The position numbers and the translations under genes were made by a program. Of a stretch of 64,000 nt of DNA, positions 8,585 to 19,254 are shown in pieces. This DNA comes from Actinophytocola sp035995025 (GTDB taxonomy: Bacteria; Actinomycetota; Actinomycetes; Mycobacteriales; Pseudonocardiaceae): NCBI GenBank assembly GCA_035995025.1, contig DASYKY010000057.1, positions 124,001 to 188,000 of the forward strand, read 5' to 3'. The notes under the pieces were generated by a model. That model did no database searches and had not been told where the DNA came from. It saw only the letters and a list, made by a program, of their open reading frames with translations. Within the stretch, counting starts at the first letter, position 1. Every line of letters starts with the position of its first letter.

Positions 8585-9376
8585 TCACCGGCTCAGCCGG
8601 CGATATCGGCGCACGGACAACGGGAAAAAGATCGCGGCGAGCACCATCGGCCAGACCACGGCCATCAGCGTCGCGTGCTGCGCGACCCACGAGTCGCCGC
8701 CCAAGCCCGGCTTGCCGAAGAGCTCGCGCGTGGCGGCCACCGTGGAGGACAACGGGTTCCATTCCGCGATCGTGCCCAGCCAGCCGGGCATCGTGCCGGG
8801 CGCGACGAAAGTGTTGGCGAGGAAGCCGACCGGCCACACGAGAATCTGCACGGCGGTGACCGCTTCCGGGTTGCCCACCACGAGCCCCAGGTAGATGCCG
8901 ACCCACAGCAGCGCGAACCGCAGGAGCAGCAGCAACCCGATCGCGGCGAGTGTCGCAGCAGGACCGTTGTGTGCCTGCCAGCCGACCACGAGCCCGCAGC
9001 CGATCATCACGGCGAGCCCGGCCGTGGAGTTGAGCAGGTCGGCCCCGCACCGGCCGACGACCACGGCCGAGGGCGCCATCGGCATGGACCGGAAGCGGTC
9101 GGTGACCCCGCGCCGCACGTCCGTGCTGACCGCGATCATGGTCGCCTCGAGCCCGAAGGCCATCGTCATGCCGAACATGCCGGGCAGGAGGAACTCCTTG
9201 TAGTCCCCGCCGCCCGGCACGGCGATCGCGCCGCCGAACAGGTAGCCGAACATGAGCACCAGCAGCACGGGGAACAGCAGGCCGACGATCACCGGCGCGG
9301 GCTGGCGAACCCAGTGCAACAGGTCCCGGCGGGTGACGACCCAACTGTCGACGACGGCCCAGCGCAGCGTTGTCAT
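8585..9376 (-). CDS. DrrB-like ABC-2 type permease
   Basis: A 263-aa integral membrane protein of the ABC-2/DrrB class that forms a drug or lipid exporter with the upstream ATPase. ATG 9376 has an excellent AGGAGG site seven bases upstream. Six hydrophobic segments are visible, including VIVGLLFPVLLVLMFGYLFG, AIGLLLLLRFALLWVGIYLG and the C-terminal LMAVVWPMVLAAIFFPLSV. The cytoplasmic GMTMAFGLEATMIAVSTD / RGVTDRFRSMPM region is the DrrB signature. A 100-bp gap containing dispersed repeat copy B separates it from the ATPase gene, unusual for such a pair. Confidence 0.9.
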   Translation of the reverse strand: MTTLRWAVVDSWVVTRRDLLHWVRQPAPVIVGLLFPVLLVLMFGYLFGGAIAVPGGGDYKEFLLPGMFGMTMAFGLEATMIAVSTDVRRGVTDRFRSMPMAPSAVVVGRCGADLLNSTAGLAVMIGCGLVVGWQAHNGPAATLAAIGLLLLLRFALLWVGIYLGLVVGNPEAVTAVQILVWPVGFLANTFVAPGTMPGWLGTIAEWNPLSSTVAATRELFGKPGLGGDSWVAQHATLMAVVWPMVLAAIFFPLSVRRYRRLSR

Positions 9377-9384
9377 GGCAGTAC

Positions 9385-9471
9385 CTCCTGGGGTGTCTTG
9401 GCCGGCTGCCAACCGCACCCAAGGGGAACGGGACGCAACCCAGCCACGAAAACGTGCCGAACTGAACGGCA
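9385..9471 (-). repeat. Dispersed 39-nt repeat, copy B, inside an operon
   Basis: Bases 9409-9447 are the exact reverse complement of copy A at 6824-6862. Next to it, CGTGCCG and CGGCACG (about 9453-9472) form a 7-bp hairpin. The block occupies nearly the whole gap between the ABC ATPase and permease genes, so it is transcribed as part of that mRNA in the same sense as copy A. Confidence 0.88.
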
Positions 9472-9476
9472 CGGAC

Positions 9477-10430
9477 TCAACGCAGCGACGAGGGAAAATT
9501 TCGGAGAGGCGGAACAGTCAGATGGAGGAAGACCTCGTCGAGAGTCGGGCGGCGCAGCGCGATGTCCTCGACCTCTACGCCGGACTCCTGCAGTGCGCGG
9601 GCCGCCTCGGTCAGCGCGGCCACCCGGTCCCGCACGGGCGCGCTGACCAGCCTGCGGTCCGGGTCGGTCACCGCCGCGGCGCCGGCCGCGCGGGCGACGG
9701 TCGCGGCGGCCGCGGGGAGGTCGGCCACGTCGTGCAGGACCACGTCCAGCCGGTCGCCGCCGAGCTCGGACTTCAGCGCGGCCGGCGTGCCCTCGGCGAC
9801 GACCCGGCCGTTGTCGAGCACGGAGACGCGGTCGGCGAGCTGGTCTGCCTCGTCGAGGTACTGCGTGGTCAGCAGCACCGTGGTGCCGCCGGCGACCAGC
9901 GCGCGGACGGCGGCCCAGACCTCGGTGCGGCCGCGCGGGTCGAGGCCCGTCGTCGGCTCGTCGAGGAACAGCACGCGCGGGGCGAGGATCAGGCCGGCCG
10001 CCAGGTCGAGCCGCCGCCGCATGCCGCCGGAGAACTGGGCGACGGCCAAGGTCGCGGTGTCGGCGAGGGAGAACCGCTCGAGCAGCTCGCCCGCGCGGGT
10101 GCGGGCGGCGGTCTTCGACAGGTGGTAAAGGCGGCCGAACAGCTCCAGGTTCTGCGCCGCGGACAGCGCCTCGTCGACCGCCGCGTGCTGGCCGACCAGC
10201 CCGATGGCCGCCCGCACCCGGTCCGGCTCGCGGGCGACGTCGAAGCCGGCGACCTCGGCCCGGCCACCGTCCGCGTGCAGCAGCGTGGTGAGAATCCGCA
10301 CGGCCGTCGTCTTTCCCGCCCCGTTCGGGCCGAGCAGGCCGCATACCGTGCCCGCTTCGACGGTCAGGTCCATCCCATCGAGGGCGATCTTGTCGCCATA
10401 ACGCTTGCACAACCCTTCGGTGGTGATCAC
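9477..10430 (-). CDS. DrrA-like ABC exporter ATPase
   Basis: A 317-aa ATPase of the daunorubicin-resistance (DrrA) class. I prefer GTG 10430, which has GGAG six bases upstream; a TTG at 10451 would run into the operator. Motifs: Walker A GPNGAGKTT, Q-loop IGLVGQHAAVDE, signature FSGGMRRRLD, Walker B VLFLDEPTTGLD, H-loop TTQYLDEAD. The extra C-terminal domain of about 90 residues ending RRPTLDEVFLHLT is typical of DrrA. It is divergent from a TetR regulator gene with two shared palindromes in the gap, so expression is probably de-repressed by an exported compound. Confidence 0.93.
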   Translation of the reverse strand: MITTEGLCKRYGDKIALDGMDLTVEAGTVCGLLGPNGAGKTTAVRILTTLLHADGGRAEVAGFDVAREPDRVRAAIGLVGQHAAVDEALSAAQNLELFGRLYHLSKTAARTRAGELLERFSLADTATLAVAQFSGGMRRRLDLAAGLILAPRVLFLDEPTTGLDPRGRTEVWAAVRALVAGGTTVLLTTQYLDEADQLADRVSVLDNGRVVAEGTPAALKSELGGDRLDVVLHDVADLPAAAATVARAAGAAAVTDPDRRLVSAPVRDRVAALTEAARALQESGVEVEDIALRRPTLDEVFLHLTVPPLRNFPSSLR

Positions 10431-10444
10431 TGGCGCTCCAATGT

Positions 10445-10491
10445 CGTACAACGTACGGAGTAGGGCGCCGACAATACCGTACGTCGTACGG
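10445..10491. promoter_or_regulatory. Paired TetR operators between exporter and regulator
   Basis: CCGTACGTCGTACGG (10477-10491) is a palindrome with 7-bp arms and a single central base. A related imperfect site, CGTACAACGTACG, lies at 10445-10457. Both are between the divergent DrrA-like ATPase and TetR genes, the standard place for autoregulatory TetR operators. Confidence 0.78.
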
Positions 10492-10501
10492 AGAATCTAG
10501 G

Positions 10502-11296
10502 ATGGCGGACACGATGGCCAGCAGATCCGACGACAAGCACTACGGCGGCCGGGGCGACCCGGCCCGCAGCATGGCGCTGCTCTGGCGCTCCGCCACGCCG
10601 CCCGCGCGCGGCCGGGGCCCGCGCCCGGGCCTGACCGTGGACGGGATCGTCGCCGCGGCGACCGACCTCGCCGACGCCGAGGGCCTGGCCGCGCTGTCGA
10701 TGCGGCGGGTGGCCGACCGGCTCGGGGTGGGGACGATGTCGCTGTACACGTACGTGCCGTCGAAGGCGGAGCTGGTGGACGTCATGTACGACGCGGCGTG
10801 CGGCGAGGTCTCGCCCGCCCCGGCGGCCGGCGGCTGGCGCGCGCAGCTGGAGGCGACCGCGCGGGCGAGCTGGGACCTCTACCGCCGGCACCCGTGGATG
10901 CTGCAGGTCATGGCGATGGCCCGGCCGCCACTCGGGCCGAACAGCATCGCCGGCTACGACCGCGACCTGCGGGCGGTGGACGGGATCGGCCTGACCGACC
11001 TCGAGATGGACTCGGTCGTCACGGTGGTCTCGGTGTACGTCCAGGGCGCGGCGCGCGCGGCCGTCGAGGCGGCGGGTTCGGCGCGGGACACGGGGATGAC
11101 CGACGACGAGTGGTGGTCGGAGTACGGGCCGCTGCTGGAGAAGGTCTTCGACCCGTCGCGGTTCCCGGTGGCCGCCCGCGTGGGGGCCGCGGCCGGGGAG
11201 GCCTATCAGGCCGCCTACGACCCGGAGCACGGGTTCGAGTTCGGGCTGGCCCGGGTGCTGGACGGGATCGAGGTGCTGATCCGGTCGCGGCGCTGA
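10502..11296 (+). CDS. TetR/AcrR-family regulator
   Basis: A 264-aa repressor. The first ~45 residues are a variable extension (or an upstream start was retained); the DNA-binding HTH spans TVDGIVAAATDLADAEGLAAL to VGTMSLYTYVPSKAELVDVM (about 46-98). The C-terminal part looks like the TetR_C ligand domain used by many drug-exporter regulators. Divergent placement and two palindromes point to control of the DrrAB-like exporter. Inducer unknown. Confidence 0.9.
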   Translation: MADTMASRSDDKHYGGRGDPARSMALLWRSATPPARGRGPRPGLTVDGIVAAATDLADAEGLAALSMRRVADRLGVGTMSLYTYVPSKAELVDVMYDAACGEVSPAPAAGGWRAQLEATARASWDLYRRHPWMLQVMAMARPPLGPNSIAGYDRDLRAVDGIGLTDLEMDSVVTVVSVYVQGAARAAVEAAGSARDTGMTDDEWWSEYGPLLEKVFDPSRFPVAARVGAAAGEAYQAAYDPEHGFEFGLARVLDGIEVLIRSRR

Positions 11297-11350
11297 GCCC
11301 CGACTAACGGCCGTTGCCAGTTTGTCCGGTTCTTGCTTACGTCGGAGTCC

Positions 11351-12238
11351 ATGAGCTCATCGACGGCAACCACCGTCTTCCTGCCCATCGCGCTGGCGAT
11401 CGTCATGTTCGGGCTCGGGTTGTCGCTCACCGGGGAGGACTTCCGGCGGGTCGTCCGCTATCCGCGGGCGGCGTTGGTGGCGCTCGGGTGTCAGGTGCTG
11501 CTCATCCCGGCCATCTGCCTCGGGCTCGTGGTGCTGGCCGGTCTCCAGCCCGAGCTGGCGGTGGGCATGATGCTGCTCGCCGCCGCGCCCGGTGGGACCA
11601 CCGCGAACATCTTCAGCCACCTCGCCCGCGGGGACGTCGCGCTCAACATCACGCTGACCGCGATCAACTCCGTCCTGGCCGTCGTCACGTTGCCGCTCAT
11701 CGTCAACCTCTCCATCGCCGGCTTCCTCGACGGGGAGGACTCGATCGGGTTGCAGCCGGCCAAGTTGCTGCAGGTGTTCGCGCTGGTGCTGGTGCCGGTG
11801 GGCATCGGGATGGTGGTGCGGCGGCTGGCTCCCGATTGGGCGGCGCGGATGGACCGGCCCGTCAAGGCCGGGTCGATCGCGGTGCTCCTCTCCGTCATCG
11901 GCGTGGCGGTGTTCCAGGAGCGGGGGAACGTCGGCGGGTACCTGCAGCAGGTCGGGCTGCTGACGTTGCTGCTAGCGACGGTGAGCATCGCCATCGGGTA
12001 CGTGGTGCCGCGGGCCGCGCGCGTGCCGAGGGGGCAGGCGATCGCGGCGAGCTTCGAGATCGGGATCCACAACAGCACGCTCGCGATCACCATCGCGCTC
12101 AGCCCGGCGCTGCTCGACAACCCGACGATGGCCGTGCCCGCCGCCGTGTACGGGCTCATCAGCTTCCTGCCCGCCGGCGTGCTGGTCCGCGTGCTCAACC
12201 GGCGGCCGGGATACGTACCTGACCGGTCAAGGCCCTGA
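11351..12238 (+). CDS. Bile acid:sodium symporter-family (BASS) transporter
   Basis: A 295-aa membrane protein with about 9-10 hydrophobic segments. ATG 11351 is preceded by GGAG at seven bases; an upstream in-frame ATG at 11333 is less likely. The segments MFGLGLSLTGEDF, LLAAAPGGTTANIFSHLARGD (conserved crossover region) and FEIGIHNSTLAITIAL (second crossover, EIGxQN-like) are BASS signatures. It probably carries an organic anion with sodium. It stands alone between the TetR gene and the EtfD operon, so the substrate is not suggested by context. Confidence 0.88.
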   Translation: MSSSTATTVFLPIALAIVMFGLGLSLTGEDFRRVVRYPRAALVALGCQVLLIPAICLGLVVLAGLQPELAVGMMLLAAAPGGTTANIFSHLARGDVALNITLTAINSVLAVVTLPLIVNLSIAGFLDGEDSIGLQPAKLLQVFALVLVPVGIGMVVRRLAPDWAARMDRPVKAGSIAVLLSVIGVAVFQERGNVGGYLQQVGLLTLLLATVSIAIGYVVPRAARVPRGQAIAASFEIGIHNSTLAITIALSPALLDNPTMAVPAAVYGLISFLPAGVLVRVLNRRPGYVPDRSRP

Positions 12239-12345
12239 GCGGCGCGGATCACAACCCCGTTGCGCGCCGGGCGCCGACATCCGAAATACTGGCGAGTAAT
12301 AAGCAAGGCTGGACCCTCAGCAGGTCGCCGGATGCGGAGGCGCTC

Positions 12346-14568
12346 GTGGTGTTTCGAATGATTCTCGGTGTGCTGATCACCCTCGGGGTGCTGGCCGTCG
12401 CCGGGCGCCGGGCGAAGTTCCTGTCCGACCTGATCCGGTCGGGGCAGCCCGTGGACCGGTTCGACCACGTCGGCAGCCGGCTGTGGGCGCAGGTCCGCGA
12501 GGTCTTCGGCCAGCGCAAGCTCCTCAAGTGGTCCATCCCGGGCGCGGCCCACCTCTTCACGTTCTGGGGCTTCGTCATCCTCGCCTCGGTCTACCTCGAG
12601 GCCTACGGCACGCTGTTCGACGCCGACTTCCACATCCCGTGGATCGGTCACTGGGCCGTGCTGGGCTTCCTGCAGGACTTCATCGCGGTGATGGTGGTCG
12701 TCTCGCTCGCCGCGTTCGCGATCATCCGCGTCCGGCAGGCACCCGAGCGCCGGCAGCGCGAGTCCCGGTTCTACGGCTCGCACACCGGTGGCGCGTGGCT
12801 GATCCTGTTCATGATCTTCAACGTGATCTGGACGATGTTCCTGTTCCGCGGCTCGTCCTCGGCGCTCGGGAACTTCCCGTACGACTCCGGCGCGTGGGTC
12901 TCGCTCGGCGTCGGCGACCTGCTGTCGCCGCTGGGAGACACGCCGCTCGAGTGGCTCGAGTCGGTAGGCCTGCTGCTGCACATCGGCGTCATGCTGTCGT
13001 TCCTGATCGTCGTGCTGTACTCCAAGCACCTGCACATCTTCATCGCGCCGGTCAACGTCTCCACGAAGCGGCTGCCCGACGGCCTCGGCCCGCTGCTGCC
13101 GATGGAGTCGCACGGCAGGCCGATCGACTTCGAGGAACCCGACGACGAGGACGTGTTCGGCCGCGGCAAGGTCGAGGACTTCACGTGGAAGGGCATGCTC
13201 GACTTCGCGACGTGCACCGAGTGCGGGCGCTGCCAGAGCCAGTGCCCCGCCTGGAACACCGGCAAGCCGCTGTCGCCGAAGCTCGTGATCATGGACCTGC
13301 GCGACCACCTGTTCGCGAAGGCGCCGTACCTCGTCGGCGGCAGGGACATGCCGACCGACATGCCCGACCACAGCGGCGTCGACGTGCTGGCGCTCGCGGA
13401 GTCGAACGGTCACCACGTGCCGGAGTCCGGCTTCGGCCGGGTGCCCGGCACCAACGACGCCCAGGCCACCCGCCCACTCGTCGGCCCGGCCGAGGTGGGC
13501 GGCGTCATCGACCCGGACGTGCTGTGGTCCTGCACCACCTGCGGCGCGTGCGTCGAGCAGTGCCCGGTGGACATCGAGCACGTCGACCACATCGTCGACA
13601 TGCGCCGCTACCAGGTGATGATCGAGTCGGAGTTCCCGTCCGAGCTCGGCACGCTGTTCCGCAACCTGGAGAACAAGGGCAACCCCTGGGGCCAGAACAA
13701 CTCCGCGCGGCTGGACTGGGCGAAGGACCTGCCGTTCGAGGTGCCGGTCTACGAGGGCGTGCTGGAGCCGGACGTCGAGTACCTGTACTGGATCGGCTGC
13801 GCCGGCTCGTTCGACGACAACGCCAAGAAGACCGTGCGCGCCACCGCGGAGCTGCTGCACATCGCGGGCGTCAAGTACGTCGTGCTGGGCAACGAGGAGT
13901 CCTGCACCGGCGACCCGGCGCGCCGCTCGGGCAACGAGTTCCTGTTCCAGATGATGGCGCAGCAGACCGCGGAGATGCTGAACACCGTGTTCGAGGGGCG
14001 CGAACCAGGGCAACGCAAGATCGTCACGACGTGCCCGCACTGCATGAACACGCTCGCCCGCGAGTACCCGCAGCTGGAGGGCATGATCCCGAGCTTCGGC
14101 GGCACGAACGGGCACTGGGAGGTCATGCACCACACGCAGGTGCTGAACCGCCTCGTGCGCGAGGGCAAGCTGACGCCGGTGAAGCCCGCCGATGGCGGCG
14201 CGCCGGTCACCTACCACGACCCGTGCTACCTGGGCCGGCACAACAAGGTCTACGAGCCGCCGCGCGAGCTGGTCGGCGCGGCGGGCGCCACGCTGACCGA
14301 GATGCCGCGGCACGCGGACCGGTCGCTGTGCTGTGGCGCGGGCGGTGCGCGGATGTGGATGGAGGAGAACATCGGCAAGCGCATCAACCTCGAGCGCGTC
14401 GACGAGGCGCTGGACACGAACGCCAAGGAGGTCGTGACCGGCTGCCCGTTCTGCCGCGTCATGATCACCGACGGGCTTGTGCAGCGGCAGAGCGAGGACA
14501 AGGGCACGGACGTGCAGGTCAGGGACGTGTCGCAGATGCTGCTCGAGTCCGTGAAGAGGGGTGAGTGA
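12346..14568 (+). CDS. etfD: EtfD-like membrane Fe-S oxidoreductase
   Basis: A 740-aa protein with an N-terminal membrane part (about five TM helices, residues 1-235, NarI-like) followed by a HdrD/GlpC-like soluble part. GTG 12346 has GGAGG five bases upstream. Two [4Fe-4S] motifs are visible: CTECGRCQSQCP (about 290) and CTTCGACVEQCP (about 397); two CCG-type cysteine domains follow (CPHCMN near 564, CCGAGG near 663). The layout matches mycobacterial EtfD (Rv0338c), which passes electrons from beta-oxidation ETF to the quinone pool. The palindrome TACTGGCGAGTA at 12287-12298 lies upstream and may be an operator. The adjacent korAB genes suggest a shared low-potential electron economy. Confidence 0.87.
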   Translation: MVFRMILGVLITLGVLAVAGRRAKFLSDLIRSGQPVDRFDHVGSRLWAQVREVFGQRKLLKWSIPGAAHLFTFWGFVILASVYLEAYGTLFDADFHIPWIGHWAVLGFLQDFIAVMVVVSLAAFAIIRVRQAPERRQRESRFYGSHTGGAWLILFMIFNVIWTMFLFRGSSSALGNFPYDSGAWVSLGVGDLLSPLGDTPLEWLESVGLLLHIGVMLSFLIVVLYSKHLHIFIAPVNVSTKRLPDGLGPLLPMESHGRPIDFEEPDDEDVFGRGKVEDFTWKGMLDFATCTECGRCQSQCPAWNTGKPLSPKLVIMDLRDHLFAKAPYLVGGRDMPTDMPDHSGVDVLALAESNGHHVPESGFGRVPGTNDAQATRPLVGPAEVGGVIDPDVLWSCTTCGACVEQCPVDIEHVDHIVDMRRYQVMIESEFPSELGTLFRNLENKGNPWGQNNSARLDWAKDLPFEVPVYEGVLEPDVEYLYWIGCAGSFDDNAKKTVRATAELLHIAGVKYVVLGNEESCTGDPARRSGNEFLFQMMAQQTAEMLNTVFEGREPGQRKIVTTCPHCMNTLAREYPQLEGMIPSFGGTNGHWEVMHHTQVLNRLVREGKLTPVKPADGGAPVTYHDPCYLGRHNKVYEPPRELVGAAGATLTEMPRHADRSLCCGAGGARMWMEENIGKRINLERVDEALDTNAKEVVTGCPFCRVMITDGLVQRQSEDKGTDVQVRDVSQMLLESVKRGE

Positions 14569-14683
14569 GCGGAGCGAACAGGTTCGACACAGCCGGGCCG
14601 AGCGAGCCGAAGACGCCTGCCGGCAGCTGACCGGGCGGGCTCCAGCGGGATTCGTCCGGCCCACGGTCCGGGTTGACGAGAAT

Positions 14684-16587
<1,904 letters not shown>

Positions 16588-16588
<1 letters not shown>

Positions 16589-17664
16589 TGAGTATCGACC
16601 TGGGGTTCCCGAGTGGACTGTCGCTCGTGCCCGCCGACGATTCGCCGCAGCGGGCGAAGGATTTCAAGTCGGATCAGGAGGTGCGGTGGTGTCCGGGGTG
16701 TGGTGACTACGTGGTGTTGAACGCGATGCAGGCGTTCCTCCCGTCGTTGGGGCTGAAACGGGAGAACATCGTGTTCATCTCGGGGATCGGCTGCAGCTCG
16801 CGGTTCCCGTACTACATGAACACCTACGGCATGCACTCCATCCACGGCCGCGCCCCCGCCATCGCCACCGGCCTGGCCGTGACCCGCCCGGACCTGTCGG
16901 TATGGGTGGTCACCGGTGACGGCGATGCCCTGTCGATCGGCGGGAACCATCTGATCCACGCCCTGCGCCGCAACGTGAACCTGAAGATCCTGTTGTTCAA
17001 CAACCGCATCTACGGGCTGACCAAAGGCCAGTACTCCCCCACCAGCGAGGAGGGGAAACTGACCAAGTCCACCCCGATGGGATCACTGGACCACCCCTTC
17101 AACCCACTCTCGCTGGCACTCGGCGCCGAAGCCAGCTTCGTGGCACGAACGCTGGACAACGACCGCACCCAGCTCACCGAGATCCTCGCGGCTTCCGCGG
17201 CGCATCGCGGGTCGGCGTTGGTGGAGATCTACCAGAACTGTCCGATCTTCAACGACGGCGCCTTCGACGTGTTGAAGGAGCCGGGGCAGAAGGAACAGCG
17301 GCTCATCCCGTTGAAGCATGGGGAGCCGATCGTGTTCGGCACCGACGGCGACCACGCGGTGGTGCGCACCGACTACGGCCTCGAAGTCACCAAGACCGCC
17401 GACGTCGCACAGGACGAGATCGTCATACACGACGCCACCCTCGACGACCCCTCCTACGCCTTCGCGCTGTCCCGGCTGTCCACCCAAGACCTCGGGCACA
17501 CCGTCACCGGCATCTACCGCAACATCAACCGGCCCACCTACGACGACGCCGCACGCGCACAGGTCACCCACGCCACCGAGACCACCCCGCCCGACCTCCA
17601 AGCCCTGCTCAACGGCAACGACACCTGGACGGTCAGCCGGCCTTCGGCTGCACCACCAGCGTGA
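16588..17664 (+). CDS. korB: 2-oxoacid:ferredoxin oxidoreductase beta subunit
   Basis: A 358-aa TPP-binding subunit. ATG 16588 overlaps the korA stop. RWCPGCGDYVV supplies Fe-S cysteines at the start; ISGIGCSSRFPYYMNTYGMHSIHGRAPAIA is split between the conserved substrate and cofactor regions; the TPP motif is VTGDGDALSIGGNH with a later LLFNNRIYGLTKGQ. Together with KorA it oxidises 2-oxoglutarate with CoA and ferredoxin. The last 32 bp overlap a convergent 39-aa ORF. Confidence 0.95.
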
Positions 17665-17752
17665 GGAACCGCCTCGTGAGCGTGCCGGTCGAGCCCGTGT
17701 CGACGGTCAGCACCGCCGGCTCGCGGTGCGGGTGACGCCTCTGCCGTGACAT
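17633..17752 (-). CDS. 39-aa candidate peptide gene
   Basis: A short frame beginning MSRQRRHPHREPAVLTVDTG and ending LTLVVQPKAG. It has a perfect AAGGAG Shine-Dalgarno six bases before the ATG and almost every codon ends in G or C, which argues for real coding. No signal peptide or membrane helix; the first ten residues are strongly basic. It lies antisense to the last codons of korB and diverges from an SRPBCC/half-ANL/flavin-reductase operon, with an inverted repeat in the shared gap. It could be a RiPP-like precursor or a small regulatory protein; I do not recognise the family. Confidence 0.55.
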   Translation of the reverse strand: MSRQRRHPHREPAVLTVDTGSTGTLTRRFLTLVVQPKAG

Positions 17753-17793
17753 GTCGTTCTCCTTCCGCGCGGTGGCGGGAAGTCCCAGCATGC

Positions 17794-17887
17794 GAAGCAT
17801 GGGTCGCGCGCCGGTCGAGAACGACTGGAACCGGGCGGCGGCCGGGCCCTTGTGCGGGCGCTGTCGATCCTTTCTCGACCATGCTTC
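17794..17887. promoter_or_regulatory. Inverted repeat in divergent promoter region
   Basis: GAAGCATGGGTCG (17794-17806) and CGACCATGCTTC (17876-17887) are reverse complements apart from one extra G. They flank about 70 bp between the 39-aa ORF and the SRPBCC operon, a position fit for a paired regulator site. Confidence 0.5.
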
Positions 17888-17944
17888 CAGCGCCGGTGAG
17901 CAAACTCACAGGATGGCGCTCACGGAACGAAGGGGGCGACGACC

Positions 17945-18445
17945 ATGGCTCAGCTACGCATCCGGACCGCCCGGCACACCAGCAGGGTCGCTGCGCCACC
18001 ACAGCGGGTCTTCCAGCTGATCGCGAACGTCGACCAATGGCCGGACATGTTCGGCTCCGTCGACGCCGTCGACCACCTCGGCTGGGACGGCACCGGGCAG
18101 CGGGTCCGCTTCCGGGGCACGTTCGGCGACCGGCGGGGGACCTGGGTGTCCTCCCGCGAGATCAACACGAGACGCCTGCAGCTGCGCTTCCGCCAGGAGC
18201 AGTCCGTCCACCCGTTCGCCTCGCTCGGCGGGCTCTGGCTCGTCATCCCGAAGGGCGCGGGCGCGCTGGTGGCGCTCGACCACTACTACACCGTCGTCGC
18301 CGACGACCCAGCCGCCGCGCGCCACGCCGACACCATGATCGACCGGCGCAGTGCCGGCCTGCTCGACGCCGTGCGCCACACGGCCGAGAGCGGTGACCTG
18401 CTGCTCCCCGCGCGGGGCGGCGCCGAGGGAGTGAGCCCACGATGA
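17945..18445 (+). CDS. SRPBCC-fold (aromatase/cyclase-like) protein
   Basis: A 166-aa START-like protein. TARHTSRVAAPPQRVFQLIANVDQWPDMF is typical of polyketide aromatase/cyclase halves (split here at two conserved blocks, the second being NVDQWP). ATG 17945 has AAGGGGG nine bases upstream. The fold offers a hydrophobic cavity for an aromatic or polyketide-like ligand. Its stop overlaps the next start (ATGA at 18442), so it is co-translated with a half-ANL protein. Cyclase function is inferred from family; simple ligand binding is possible. Confidence 0.82.
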   Translation: MAQLRIRTARHTSRVAAPPQRVFQLIANVDQWPDMFGSVDAVDHLGWDGTGQRVRFRGTFGDRRGTWVSSREINTRRLQLRFRQEQSVHPFASLGGLWLVIPKGAGALVALDHYYTVVADDPAAARHADTMIDRRSAGLLDAVRHTAESGDLLLPARGGAEGVSPR

Positions 18446-19254
18446 CCACACCGTTACGTCCCGGCGGGTCCCCGCACGCGGACCTGCCCGTCGGGTCCGC
18501 CGACGTGCTGGCCCGCCGCGCCGCGCAGGCCTGGCCGGACCGCGCGGCGCTGCGCGCGGGCTCTCGCACCATCACGTTCGGCGAGCTCGACCGGGACGTC
18601 TCGCGCCTCGCGTTCGGCCTGCGCCAGCTGCTCGGCGGCGACGGCCTGCCGGTCGTCGTGTCCGCCACGCTCGGCGTCGACTTCCCGGTGGCGCTGCACG
18701 CCGTGCTGCGCAGCGGGAACGTGGCCGCCCCGGTCAACCCGCGGCTGCCGGCCGCGACGTTCGCGCGGCTGCTGGACACCGTGCGGCCGTGCGCGGTCGT
18801 GCTCAACCGCGCGCTGTACGAGCGGGTCCGCCCCGTGCTGGCCGGGTACGGCGGCGTCGAGCAGACCCTGCTCCTCGACGCGCCCGCCGGCCCGCACCTG
18901 CTGACCTGCGCGGAGCTCGCCACCCGCGGCGGGCTGCTCGTCGAGCCGCGTGACCGCGACGAGAACGAGCCGGCCGTGGTGACCGGCGACGAGCGGCTCA
19001 CCCACCACCAGCTGAAGGCCAGGGCGTTCGCCGCCGCGGCAGGTGAGGGGCTCTGCGCGCGGTCGGTCGTGCTGAACGCCATGCCGTCCTACCAGCTCGA
19101 CCACCTCGGCGCCGGCATCGTCGCGGGCGCCACCCAGGTCGTGTTCGGCAACCCGGACCCGGCAGCCGCGGTCCGCGAGGCGGCCCGCATCGGCGCCACG
19201 CACCTGCTGGCCGACCCGTACCCCGTGCCGGGGGAGGAGGCGGTGGCGTCATGA
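18442..19254 (+). CDS. Truncated ANL (AMP-ligase N-terminal-like) protein
   Basis: A 270-aa protein related to the N-terminal half of adenylate-forming enzymes: VLARRAAQAWPDRAALRAG, ITFGELDRDVSRLAFGLRQL and LRSGNVAAPVNPRLPAATF follow the acyl-CoA synthetase pattern. It lacks the P-loop TSGTTGxPKG, the YGxTE motif and the whole C-terminal lid domain, so normal adenylation is unlikely. Coding signal stays strong and both ends overlap neighbours by ATGA, so it looks like a stable shortened form rather than a decayed gene. A binding, chaperone or scaffold role is possible. Confidence 0.8.
   Translation: MTTPLRPGGSPHADLPVGSADVLARRAAQAWPDRAALRAGSRTITFGELDRDVSRLAFGLRQLLGGDGLPVVVSATLGVDFPVALHAVLRSGNVAAPVNPRLPAATFARLLDTVRPCAVVLNRALYERVRPVLAGYGGVEQTLLLDAPAGPHLLTCAELATRGGLLVEPRDRDENEPAVVTGDERLTHHQLKARAFAAAAGEGLCARSVVLNAMPSYQLDHLGAGIVAGATQVVFGNPDPAAAVREAARIGATHLLADPYPVPGEEAVAS

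Noticed and set aside
14561..14683. N-terminal extension of korA
   Set aside because: The extra ~41 residues are encoded by a dispersed motif and intergenic DNA; homology starts about 20 residues after GTG 14684.
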